Both the position numbers and the translations under genes were made by a program. This document shows, one piece after another, positions 1 through 5,900 of a stretch of DNA of 5,900 nucleotides (the first letter of the stretch is position 1; each line of letters opens with the position of its first letter). A model generated the notes under the pieces. It did no database searches. It was not told the DNA's origin and worked only from the letters and a program-made list of their open reading frames with translations. This DNA comes from Porticoccus sp. (lineage in GTDB: Bacteria > Pseudomonadota > Gammaproteobacteria > Pseudomonadales > Porticoccaceae): assembly GCA_002685455.1 (NCBI GenBank), contig NYXF01000119.1, positions 1-5,900 on the forward strand, in the 5' to 3' direction.

Positions 1-125
1 CCATCTCCATCATCATCAGTATCACATACATCTACTACACCATCTTCGTCGGTATCAAGCTGGTCAGCATTAGCTGTAAGTGGACAGTTATCTTCTGTGT
101 CTAGTATACCGTCACCATCGGAGTC
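1..125 (-). repeat. Thrombospondin type 3 (calcium-binding) repeats at the 3' edge of the metzincin
   Basis: Residues 1030-1070 read as Asp-rich calcium-binding repeats: DSDGDGILDTEDNCP, then LDTDEDGVVDVCDTDDDGD up to the edge. The alternating Asp pattern and the paired cysteines in DNCP and DVCD are diagnostic of thrombospondin type 3 repeats. In secreted Bacteroidota proteins such repeats often form a rigid stalk between the functional domains and a C-terminal sorting or anchoring domain. Since they are cut by the window edge, more repeats and a terminal domain should follow to the left. Confidence 0.9.
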
Positions 126-3100
126 ATTCAATGGAATAAATTGCTTAATCTGAGGAACATATTTACCTGTAGTAGAATTAAATCTTACCCATGATACCGA
201 TGCCTTCTTTTCACTATCAATTGTGATATCTGAATGAATTGCATTACCTCCAGAGTCAGAAACTGTATAAGTAGGTGACCAAGTATTAGAATTTAAATTA
301 TAAAATCTTGACTGAATTCTATAATGTAAGCCGTCTGTTCTCTGCCATGAAACTCCTATTATGCTATCTTTGTTATTACCTATTGAGATAGATGGAAGAA
401 TCGCACTTTTTCCATTATCTGTCAACTTAGTTCTAGTCCAGATATTACGTGTTTTCATTATAGATGCGTAAATAACATTCCTGCCATTATTATTACCCCA
501 CCATGTTACAGCAGCCTTACCATTTTGGAAGATAATCCTAGGCTTTGTCACTTCTTGTGATGCATTAAAAGAGTCTTCCCCGTCAGGTGATAAAGACTGA
601 ATATTCTCCAAAGACCCATCTTTATTTCTGTATCTAACCATCAATTCTCCTGTCTGATTATCAGCAGAGTTAGGTGTAAAAGTGCCAGATTCTTCTCTCC
701 AGTATATAATAGCATCACCATTATTGTCTAAGGCAACCTGAGAAAATCCAGCATGGTTAGATTTATCATTGTATGTTTCTAATTCACTCCAATTACTAGA
801 ATTAGAATCTCTAAACTTCCCAACAACATCATATCTTTCCGAGCCATTAATATCCCACTCTTGCCAAGTTATAATCATGTCACCATCATCATTATATGCT
901 ATAGAAGCCAATTCTTTATTTTTGGATGAAGAACTAATTATCTCTTCTCCTTTCCAACTTCCATTCACAAATTCATTTGAAACAATTTTATAATCAAAAT
1001 CATGACTTTCAAGCCATACCACAGCTACGTTACCTGAATTATTTATAGCAGAATTACTTCTAAGATGATACCTAAAGTCAGATGATGAAATTGTAACCGG
1101 TGAATTCCAATTATCAGAGTCATAAGGTTTATAGAATGACATAATGCCCTGATCTCTGAATGGTTCTGTAATTATAACTGCATCACCTCTAGAATTCATT
1201 CTTGCATTTGCTTTATAAAAATCTCCAGAGTATTCTGATAAATCAGACCAGTCATTATTTATATCTCTTGTAGCATACGAGAGTTTATTATTACTAGAAT
1301 TAACAAAACTAAAAACAGCCTTATTATTTTCTAAATTTTTTGATGATGCGATTGATGGAAATAACTGATGGGAGGATGTATTTGTGTACTCTTTTAAATG
1401 TTTAAAGTTGGATGATACACTTAGTATATCATTACCCTCATAACCTGTTCCTGGAGCGCCTGAATTTATATATTCATTATTAATTAACCAACTCCTGAAA
1501 CCTTCCTTGAAGTGGTCACCATATGAGGGGGTTGCAAGCGTAAACTTTGGGTCAGTTAAGTAAATACTTATATAAGGATCATAGTTTAAAGGATTAGCTC
1601 CCCAGTTGCTCATGTAAGAATTTTCGCCTTTTGAAATATCAGCAGTTAGATATCCTAGCTTTTTATCATCCTGAAGATCTATAGAATGTGCTTGTGGTGG
1701 CCAGGTTCCAGCAGTATGATTCATTCCTACTACATGACCCATCTCATGTATAAGAACACCTGCGTTAGCTTCTTTATCTAAAACAATTACAGCTCCTTTT
1801 CCTGTTAAAACACTTGAATATAGGTTTGTAGTGCCAACGATCCCTGTCTTATCAGAATCACAATCAAGAAATATGATATTCAAATAATTTGTCAATGAAG
1901 CAGGACCACTACCAACTTGAGCTAGGGCCTGATGAGGTGAACCAGTCTTGTAATATTCTGAGTTATAAAACTTAGTAACCCCAGCTAACTCGAATGAGGA
2001 CCAATTATTAGAATCATATAGTACGTTATATTCATCATTTAAACTCCTAATTAAATCTTGCACGTGAGATATAGTAACTGGCATTTTATTTAATGTCTCA
2101 TCATCAGTCAATAAAATTGCATTAACCATTATCGATTTATTATCTGAAACTGGGTACTCTTCAAAAGTAAAATCAAGTTGTGAGTCTGATTCAAATTCTA
2201 ATGTGTAATATGTAATACCTTTCGACCCAATTTTCCAATCAGGATGCTGAACTGAAACATCCACATTCCACTGATTTTCATCATATTTACCGTAATTAGT
2301 TGCTATCAGGTTATATTTTCCATCTTTTGGGACAGTGTAGTATATTCTTGAATTTTTATTATTTCCAGAATCGTCATCCTGAGCTACTATATTTCCATCA
2401 GAATCAAATAAATATAACTTAGTATCCATTGAACTCCAGTCCTCACCTCCCCACCAGCCACGAACAAAAGGCTCTACATTGTACAGATCTATAACTAAAT
2501 TTTCATCCTTCTTTAAAATAACAGAATAATTATGTACGTCATCACCTTGCAAAAAAGATCCATTTTTGGTTACTTTCCACTCCTCGTTTGTATTTGCAGA
2601 CTCATTAATATTATCAGTTAGTGTTGTAGGTCTTGGATAGTCATGACTTGTTAATTTAATGTAAGAGTTATTCTTAACTGCACCTAACTTATAACCACCC
2701 TTTTCATTTTTGTATGGACTAACCTCAATTTTATATTCTCCGTTTGGACTGTCACTAGGAATAACTAAACTCCTTGGAACAGCAGAAGAATTTATAGAAT
2801 AGAGCTTAGAAAATTCAAATAAGTATGTTCCATCTGGTTTTACTACACTTATATGTAATTCTCCAAGAGCTGGATAATATACCCCAACTTGTGTACCTGT
2901 AAACTCAATACTTATTTCACTGTTATCAGCTTTATTAAATTTCCATACCTCATTACCATAAGCTTTAACAAATGAAGTCACTAGATTATTTTCATTTGAA
3001 GCACCAAAGAGAGACTCCTTATTTTTATCATAGTTAAATGATGACCTTGTTTGGTTTTGGTGATTTTTACTTAATCTATTTAAATAATCTTCTCCATGGG

Positions 3101-3212
3101 AGTGATCTTCGTTATGAACTAGATGACAAGTGGACTCATCAAACCTTTTGATTTGAGCATTTAAATTAAATGCTAGAATTAATAAAATAAAATTTGATAT
3201 AAAATACCTCAA
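1..3212 (-). CDS. Large secreted metzincin metalloprotease with PPC, propeller-like and TSP3 domains (3' end missing)
   Basis: A single open frame of 1070 complete codons runs to the window edge without a stop, so the C-terminus is missing. The only sensible start is TTG at 3212: the frame opens at a TAA at 3231-3233, and from TTG it reads a clean signal peptide (MRYFISNFILLILAFNLNA, likely cut before Q20). Residues 29-39 hold one Cys and four His. Residues ~212-308 resemble a bacterial pre-peptidase C-terminal (PPC) domain (core DTKLYLFDSDGNIVAQDDDSG from D263). Residues ~362-565 form the protease: strand YLNIIFLD (443-450), zinc motif HEMGHVVGMNH with H489, E490 catalytic, H493 and H499, and a probable Met-turn SYMSNW at M534. 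HExxHxxGxxH followed by Thr and the Met-turn fit metzincins, most like pappalysin (M43), though reprolysin-like M12B is not excluded. About eight propeller-like repeats (619-1028) and Asp-rich thrombospondin type 3 repeats (1030-1070) follow. Export and extracellular protein degradation or adhesion are inferred; a type IX secretion tail could lie outside the window. Confidence 0.9.
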   Translation of the reverse strand, partial: MRYFISNFILLILAFNLNAQIKRFDESTCHLVHNEDHSHGEDYLNRLSKNHQNQTRSSFNYDKNKESLFGASNENNLVTSFVKAYGNEVWKFNKADNSEISIEFTGTQVGVYYPALGELHISVVKPDGTYLFEFSKLYSINSSAVPRSLVIPSDSPNGEYKIEVSPYKNEKGGYKLGAVKNNSYIKLTSHDYPRPTTLTDNINESANTNEEWKVTKNGSFLQGDDVHNYSVILKKDENLVIDLYNVEPFVRGWWGGEDWSSMDTKLYLFDSDGNIVAQDDDSGNNKNSRIYYTVPKDGKYNLIATNYGKYDENQWNVDVSVQHPDWKIGSKGITYYTLEFESDSQLDFTFEEYPVSDNKSIMVNAILLTDDETLNKMPVTISHVQDLIRSLNDEYNVLYDSNNWSSFELAGVTKFYNSEYYKTGSPHQALAQVGSGPASLTNYLNIIFLDCDSDKTGIVGTTNLYSSVLTGKGAVIVLDKEANAGVLIHEMGHVVGMNHTAGTWPPQAHSIDLQDDKKLGYLTADISKGENSYMSNWGANPLNYDPYISIYLTDPKFTLATPSYGDHFKEGFRSWLINNEYINSGAPGTGYEGNDILSVSSNFKHLKEYTNTSSHQLFPSIASSKNLENNKAVFSFVNSSNNKLSYATRDINNDWSDLSEYSGDFYKANARMNSRGDAVIITEPFRDQGIMSFYKPYDSDNWNSPVTISSSDFRYHLRSNSAINNSGNVAVVWLESHDFDYKIVSNEFVNGSWKGEEIISSSSKNKELASIAYNDDGDMIITWQEWDINGSERYDVVGKFRDSNSSNWSELETYNDKSNHAGFSQVALDNNGDAIIYWREESGTFTPNSADNQTGELMVRYRNKDGSLENIQSLSPDGEDSFNASQEVTKPRIIFQNGKAAVTWWGNNNGRNVIYASIMKTRNIWTRTKLTDNGKSAILPSISIGNNKDSIIGVSWQRTDGLHYRIQSRFYNLNSNTWSPTYTVSDSGGNAIHSDITIDSEKKASVSWVRFNSTTGKYVPQIKQFIPLNDSDGDGILDTEDNCPLTANADQLDTDEDGVVDVCDTDDDGD
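129..1358 (-). repeat. Eight propeller-like protein repeats within the metzincin
   Basis: Residues 619-1028 of the protease contain about eight diverged units of 48-66 residues, beginning near 619, 668, 721, 769, 824, 890, 940 and 994; the last is shorter (about 35). Each follows the same plan: a strand, an N-x-x-G-D/N turn, a strand of type A-x-I-x-W, a variable loop, a strand, then N-x-W-S before the next unit. Clear examples are YNDDGDMIITWQ, LDNNGDAIIYW, NGKAAVTWW and SEKKASVSW. This is the pattern of four-stranded blades in sialidase-like or similar beta-propellers. The DNA itself is not repetitive, so the duplication is old. A binding or scaffold role is inferred. Confidence 0.7.
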
Positions 3213-3225
3213 TAATATATTGCAA

Positions 3226-3513
3226 TTAACTTACTACAGAAGTGTTATGCTTTATTACAGAACTCACTTCTGTTACCTCTGTAACAACACTTTCTGATCT
3301 TTTAGCATGTTCATGGATTAGGTCTTCTGACTCAGCATTGTAAACGCAATATATAGAATCTCCTGCTACATAACTCTGCTCTTGCTGTATCAGTTTCCCT
3401 TCATCTCTCATTTCATCAAGAACAGCTTCAGATCCTTTTCCAGCTTTATTTAAATCACTTTTTGGAGCTCCTGAAATACCAGGCATCTCTCTTTTTATTA
3501 AAAATTTTTTCAT
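3226..3513 (-). CDS. DUF4242 (SCO4226-like nickel-binding family) small protein
   Basis: The 95-residue product matches the usual length and pattern of the DUF4242 family, a small ferredoxin-like alpha/beta fold whose studied member, Streptomyces SCO4226, binds nickel. Diagnostic stretches are the opening KKFLIKREMPG (2-12), the central SYVAGDSIYCVYNAES (47-62, with C56), the helix LIHEHAKR (65-72, with H67 and H69), and the closing strand TEVSSVIKHNT (81-91). There is no signal peptide or membrane segment, so it should be cytoplasmic. The ATG at 3513 is preceded by an A-rich leader without a Shine-Dalgarno sequence. It is probably the first gene of a unit with the metzincin, whose inferred start lies 13 bases past its stop. 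The family match is strong; metal binding here, and any link to the zinc protease, are inference. Confidence 0.85.
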   Translation of the reverse strand: MKKFLIKREMPGISGAPKSDLNKAGKGSEAVLDEMRDEGKLIQQEQSYVAGDSIYCVYNAESEDLIHEHAKRSESVVTEVTEVSSVIKHNTSVVS

Positions 3514-3530
3514 TTGTTTTTATTTTAATT

Positions 3531-3563
3531 CAAGGTTAAAAATAATCTTAATTTATTAACAAA
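3531..3563 (-). promoter_or_regulatory. Candidate Bacteroidota-type promoter for the DUF4242-metzincin unit
   Basis: On the minus strand TTTG (3563-3560) is followed after 21 bases by TAACCTTG (3538-3531), one mismatch from the Bacteroidota -7 box TAnnTTTG. The spacing falls within the range described for Flavobacterium-type promoters. Transcription would start near 3524-3527, giving an A-rich leader of about 10-13 bases before the ATG at 3513. The -33 box shares bases with the T-tract of the preceding terminator. In such AT-rich DNA a chance match is possible. Confidence 0.45.
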
Positions 3564-3592
3564 AAAAAGACACATACATAATATATCTTTTT
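3561..3592 (-). terminator. Rho-independent terminator after the 3-keto-disaccharide hydrolase gene
   Basis: On the minus strand AAAAAGATATAT (3592-3581) pairs with ATGTGTCTTTTT (3575-3564) around the loop TATGT. The 12 base pairs include two G-U wobbles, and three more T follow. Read on the plus strand the wobbles become C-A mismatches, so the hairpin is polarised for minus-strand transcripts. It lies 35 bases past the stop at 3628. The stem is A-U rich with a single G-C pair, so termination may be partial. Confidence 0.6.
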
Positions 3593-3627
3593 AATAAAGT
3601 ATTAAAGAATTTTAGTTGAAAAATAGA

Positions 3628-4377
3628 TTATAATAATTCTAAAATTTTTATGTTTTTAAAATCGACAGGGTGTCCCTCCGACTGAAGCGATATATAACCC
3701 TGACTCAATTTTTCACCAATTTTTATACCATAATTAGTTGGTATGAAATCACCTCCAACCGTTAAATTTGTATATGTAAGAACAGTATCTGATTGGATAA
3801 CATGATGAATAAGAGAGTCTGAATATACTATCAACTTAACATTTACCCACTCATCCTCATATGTTTTAGATATTGAATTTATACAATGTCCGTCTGCCTT
3901 CTTTCCATTAATATCTACATCTGTACCGGGAGTGCATATATTAGCTGTAGGCCTTTCTCCAGCTCCAATCCCACCTAAGAGTTGAGCTTCAGCGCTTACT
4001 GGAAATTCTTGATTTTTAAGCATACTTCTGGGATCTTGACAGTGCAGCATTACACCACTATTCTTTATTGACCAACCTGGTGCACCCTTGAGGTGATACC
4101 CTCTAAATTTATAATCTAGGCTTAAAATATAATATTTAAATTCTTTCTTAGTGTAAAATAAATGTCCAAATCTATCTCCAAACTTTCTATATCCTTCATA
4201 AGAAACTTTTATAGACCCATCCTCAACCTTAAAAGTATTTCTGTAATTGTTACCAAAATCATATCCTCTAATTTTTACTTCCCAGCCATCTAAATTTTTC
4301 CCATTAAATATTTGAATCCATTCGTTTTTTTCAAAATTAATAAGAAGAAGAATTAATGAAATTAATTTTATGATCAT
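3628..4377 (-). CDS. Secreted 3-keto-disaccharide hydrolase (DUF1080) family protein
   Basis: The 249-residue product has the signature of the 3-keto-disaccharide hydrolase family (formerly DUF1080), a concanavalin-like beta-sandwich. Landmarks are IFNGKNLDGW (23-32), TFKVEDGSIKV (48-58), YILSLDYKF (83-91), NSGVMLHCQDP (106-116), EAQLLGG (130-136), DEWVNVKLIV (about 175-184), and the closing GYISLQSEGHPVDFKNIKI (227-245). Length is normal and the frame is intact. Residues 1-15 are a short hydrophobic signal (MIIKLISLILLLINF) without an obvious Ala-x-Ala site, so export is likely but the cleavage site is unclear. Characterised members split glycosides previously oxidised at C3 of the sugar by an oxidoreductase; no such partner is in this window. 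It is the last gene before the terminator and follows the small lipoprotein by 53 bases. Substrate is unknown. Confidence 0.88.
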   Translation of the reverse strand: MIIKLISLILLLINFEKNEWIQIFNGKNLDGWEVKIRGYDFGNNYRNTFKVEDGSIKVSYEGYRKFGDRFGHLFYTKKEFKYYILSLDYKFRGYHLKGAPGWSIKNSGVMLHCQDPRSMLKNQEFPVSAEAQLLGGIGAGERPTANICTPGTDVDINGKKADGHCINSISKTYEDEWVNVKLIVYSDSLIHHVIQSDTVLTYTNLTVGGDFIPTNYGIKIGEKLSQGYISLQSEGHPVDFKNIKILELL

Positions 4378-4390
4378 AAGGACTAATTAA

Positions 4391-4421
4391 GTGAATTAAG
4401 CATTTTTAATTATTAATTCAC
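4391..4421 (-). repeat. Perfect 9-bp inverted repeat between the lipoprotein and 3-keto hydrolase genes
   Basis: GTGAATTAA at 4391-4399 and its exact reverse complement TTAATTCAC at 4413-4421 flank a 13-base spacer. The element fills much of the 53-base gap, ending 13 bases before the ATG at 4377. No T-tract follows on the minus strand, so it is a poor terminator. It could be an mRNA hairpin affecting processing or translation of the hydrolase, a regulator site, or a chance palindrome in AT-rich DNA. Confidence 0.4.
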
Positions 4422-4430
4422 AAGGTAATT

Positions 4431-4898
4431 CTATTTTTCTAATAACACATTCTCTTTGACTGCATCTGAGAAATAAAATTTAAACTTTAAATCTCCATTT
4501 TCTCTAATTAAGTAGGCACTTTCAAGCCACTCGAAGTTCATAACTACATTTCCAGAATCAGTCTTCACTAAAAATCTACCAATATTTGTGAGCGTTGCAT
4601 GTGCAGATTCTGAGTCTGTATCAATGACAAAATCTTTTAAATCCCACTCACTTTCAATCATGTCAAAAGAATTTACAAACTCTATAAATTCATCCATTGT
4701 ATACTTCCTCTCATTCTCAAAAATGTAGTAGTCATCTGTAACAAGATCATATAGTTTTGTCTTGTCAGGATTATCAACAGATAATGTCTCAAAAAAGTCA
4801 TAAAACTTATTTTTAACCTCATCTTCTGTTATTTTAGATTCTTTTGATGAGCAGCCTAATATTAGAAGGCAGATAAATAGATATATATAATTTTTCAT
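4431..4898 (-). CDS. Small lipoprotein, possibly with an NTF2/SnoaL-like fold
   Basis: The 155-residue product starts with a clear lipoprotein signal: MKNYIYLFICLLILGC, lipobox LILG with C16 as the lipidated residue, followed by SSKES, so it should be anchored in a membrane facing the periplasm or surface. The mature part starts with a helix (about 25-41, EDEVKNKFYDFFETL), then KLYDLVTDDYYIFENERKYTMDEF, and three strand-like stretches: SAHATLTNIGRFLVK, NVVMNFEWLESAYLI and DLKFKFYFSDAV. Helix, a residual 'DDYYIF...YTMDEF' segment, then curved antiparallel strands is the layout of NTF2/SnoaL-like (DUF4440-type) domains, which can be enzymes or binding proteins. No catalytic residues can be assigned, so the fold is tentative and the function unknown. 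It lies 48 bases after the esterase, in the same probable operon. Confidence 0.8.
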   Translation of the reverse strand: MKNYIYLFICLLILGCSSKESKITEDEVKNKFYDFFETLSVDNPDKTKLYDLVTDDYYIFENERKYTMDEFIEFVNSFDMIESEWDLKDFVIDTDSESAHATLTNIGRFLVKTDSGNVVMNFEWLESAYLIRENGDLKFKFYFSDAVKENVLLEK

Positions 4899-4946
4899 TC
4901 GATTAATCTATTAAAAAAATGAAAGAAATACAATACGATAATATAT

Positions 4947-5792
4947 CTAATCTAAGTTATTGAAGAATCTCCATATGTCTCTTATTATTAATCTACCCTT
5001 ACCATTTAAGTTGTGATTACCTCCTTCAACTCTCCTGAAAATAACTTCATTATTTTGATCACAATCTGAGTAAGTATATATGCTGTCTCTTCCTAACACT
5101 CTAATATTATAATTATTGTCACAACCAATAGCATCTGCCCACATAGAAGCACTTTCGAGTGAAGATCTAAACTCATGACCCACACCAGAGACACCTCCAT
5201 CATAAGGTATTACTTGGTCATCTGACCCACAAACCTGATATATGGAGAGAGGTTCAATACTTTTACTTGGCGATTGATTTAATAGAAGTTGAGAGGCAAT
5301 AGGTCCTATTCCTCTTAAAAAATCAACTTTTATACCTAACTTATTCACTAAAGCAGACCCATTCGACGTGCCAATTGCAAAAACTTTATCAAGATCGACA
5401 TTTTCGTATTCACTAACTTTTGCCATGATCATTCTTGAAAACTCTACGTCGTCGGCATTGGAACTTTCTTTACCTAAATTCCAAGATCGTTTATAGCCTT
5501 GTGGGTAAACACCTATAAACTGATGGTCATCTACGAGGTCTTGGTTATGATTTAACCATGATTCTGCTTCACCTCCATTCCCATGAAAAAAAAATACAAT
5601 TGGATACAATAAATCAGGATTTGGATTTTCATTAGCATGGATTATAACTTTCCTAGATCTATTTTCACCATCTATACTTTGTGAAATATATAGATATTCA
5701 ATTCCAGAAAGTTTATTTTCAGGTATCACTAATGGAATTGATTTCTCTATACATGAAAATAAAATCAAAAAAAAGAAATAGAAACTCCTCAT
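4947..5792 (-). CDS. Alpha/beta-hydrolase esterase, PHB depolymerase/feruloyl esterase-like, probable lipoprotein
   Basis: The 281-residue product resembles secreted esterases of the poly(3-hydroxybutyrate) depolymerase / LpqC / feruloyl esterase group. Visible features are RKVIIHANE (47-55), the oxyanion segment PIVFFFHGNGG (64-74), VYPQGYKRSWN (95-105), nucleophile elbow GTSNGS with S143, CGSDDQVIPYDGG with D192 aligning with the catalytic Asp of the family's HGTADxxVPY motif, and GGNHNLNG with catalytic H260. The triad is therefore complete. The N-terminus MRSFYFFFLILFSC ends in a lipobox-like LFSC, with C14 the likely lipidated residue, suggesting an envelope lipoprotein; Phe at -2 is unusual. 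The ATG follows the preceding gene's stop by four bases, indicating translational coupling. It hydrolyses an ester, but the substrate (plant-type feruloyl ester, acetylated sugar or polyester) cannot be read from sequence. Confidence 0.85.
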   Translation of the reverse strand: MRSFYFFFLILFSCIEKSIPLVIPENKLSGIEYLYISQSIDGENRSRKVIIHANENPNPDLLYPIVFFFHGNGGEAESWLNHNQDLVDDHQFIGVYPQGYKRSWNLGKESSNADDVEFSRMIMAKVSEYENVDLDKVFAIGTSNGSALVNKLGIKVDFLRGIGPIASQLLLNQSPSKSIEPLSIYQVCGSDDQVIPYDGGVSGVGHEFRSSLESASMWADAIGCDNNYNIRVLGRDSIYTYSDCDQNNEVIFRRVEGGNHNLNGKGRLIIRDIWRFFNNLD

Positions 5793-5796
5793 TCTA

Positions 5797-5900
5797 TTAA
5801 AATGAATTAACAGATCCCTCCCAGTCAGGGTCTGCAGAGCCTATAATAGTATTAGATAATGTGTCGTATTGGACAGCATGAACTCTTCCAAATCTAGCAA
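5797..5900 (-). CDS. Gamma-glutamyltransferase family, C-terminal end (5' part outside window)
   Basis: Only the last 33 residues are in the window, beginning ARFGRVHAVQYDTLSNTI and ending GSADPDWEGSVNSF before tandem stops TAA TAG (5797-5799, 5794-5796). A G-R-V-x-A-V strand followed by G-(G/S)-x-D-P-x-x-(D/E)-G-(A/S) is how the small subunit of gamma-glutamyltransferases ends, where this loop lies close to the C-terminus. The family cleaves gamma-glutamyl bonds such as that of glutathione, usually in the periplasm, after self-processing at a threonine that is not visible here. The stop is four bases from the next ATG, so it shares an operon with the esterase. The identification rests on a short stretch. 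Confidence 0.65.
   Translation of the reverse strand, partial: ARFGRVHAVQYDTLSNTIIGSADPDWEGSVNSF

Noticed and set aside
1..20. GAT-rich tract as a DNA microsatellite
   Set aside because: The repeated GAT codons encode the Asp-rich calcium-binding loops of thrombospondin type 3 repeats, which explains the pattern.
769..993. A 74-residue plus-strand open frame
   Set aside because: It lies wholly opposite the continuous minus-strand protease frame, whose translation here shows clear propeller-type repeats. The plus-strand product has no recognisable domain.
3213..3230. Earlier protease starts at ATA or ATT codons upstream of TTG
   Set aside because: Such starts are very rare in bacteria, and they would only lengthen the signal peptide's N-terminal region by a few hydrophobic residues, removing its early Arg from the usual position.
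3210..3233. Frameshift fusing the DUF4242 protein to the metzincin
   Set aside because: The two frames differ, but DUF4242 is full length with a normal C-terminus and the protease frame begins with its own complete signal peptide. Two separate genes explain this better.
4421..4428. TTACCTTG on the minus strand as a -7 promoter box for the 3-keto hydrolase gene
   Set aside because: It resembles the box upstream of DUF4242, but no TTTG or TTG lies at suitable spacing upstream, and the gene looks operonic.
4911..4920. T-run on the minus strand (ATTTTTTTAA) as a terminator after the esterase
   Set aside because: I could find no stable hairpin immediately before it, and the next gene starts only a dozen bases later.

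Overview
The window is AT-rich and every supported gene lies on the minus strand, so transcription runs from high to low coordinates. The contents suggest a bacterium of the Bacteroidota or the wider FCB group, probably marine. The pointers are short hydrophobic signal peptides and lipoboxes, leaders without Shine-Dalgarno sequences, a large secreted multidomain metalloprotease ending in calcium-binding thrombospondin type 3 repeats, a DUF1080 family hydrolase, and one match to the Bacteroidota promoter pattern TTTG...TAnnTTTG. This assignment is inference; no rRNA or marker gene is present.

First transcription unit (5900 down to about 3561). It enters the window as the C-terminal end of a probable gamma-glutamyltransferase (5797-5900). 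Four bases later comes a probable lipoprotein esterase of the PHB depolymerase/feruloyl esterase type (4947-5792). Next are a small lipoprotein with an NTF2/SnoaL-like look (4431-4898) and a secreted 3-keto-disaccharide hydrolase (DUF1080) family protein (3628-4377). Gaps are 4, 48 and 53 bases. A hairpin with a T-tract at 3561-3592 looks like the terminator. The common theme is exported hydrolytic or scavenging proteins.

Second transcription unit (about 3563 down to 1 and beyond). A candidate promoter whose -33 box lies in the T-tract of that terminator precedes a 95-residue DUF4242 protein (3226-3513). Thirteen bases after its stop, a TTG codon appears to start a very large secreted metzincin protease, open past the left edge. 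In order it has a signal peptide, a Cys/His-rich N-terminus, a PPC-like domain, a zinc protease domain (HEMGHVVGMNH), about eight beta-propeller-like repeats, and thrombospondin type 3 repeats. It fills more than half the window.

There is no gene-free stretch over 150 bases, and I see no tRNA, rRNA, CRISPR array or mobile element. The points most worth checking are the protease architecture and TTG start, its tight linkage to the DUF4242 gene, and the overlapping terminator and promoter between the two units.
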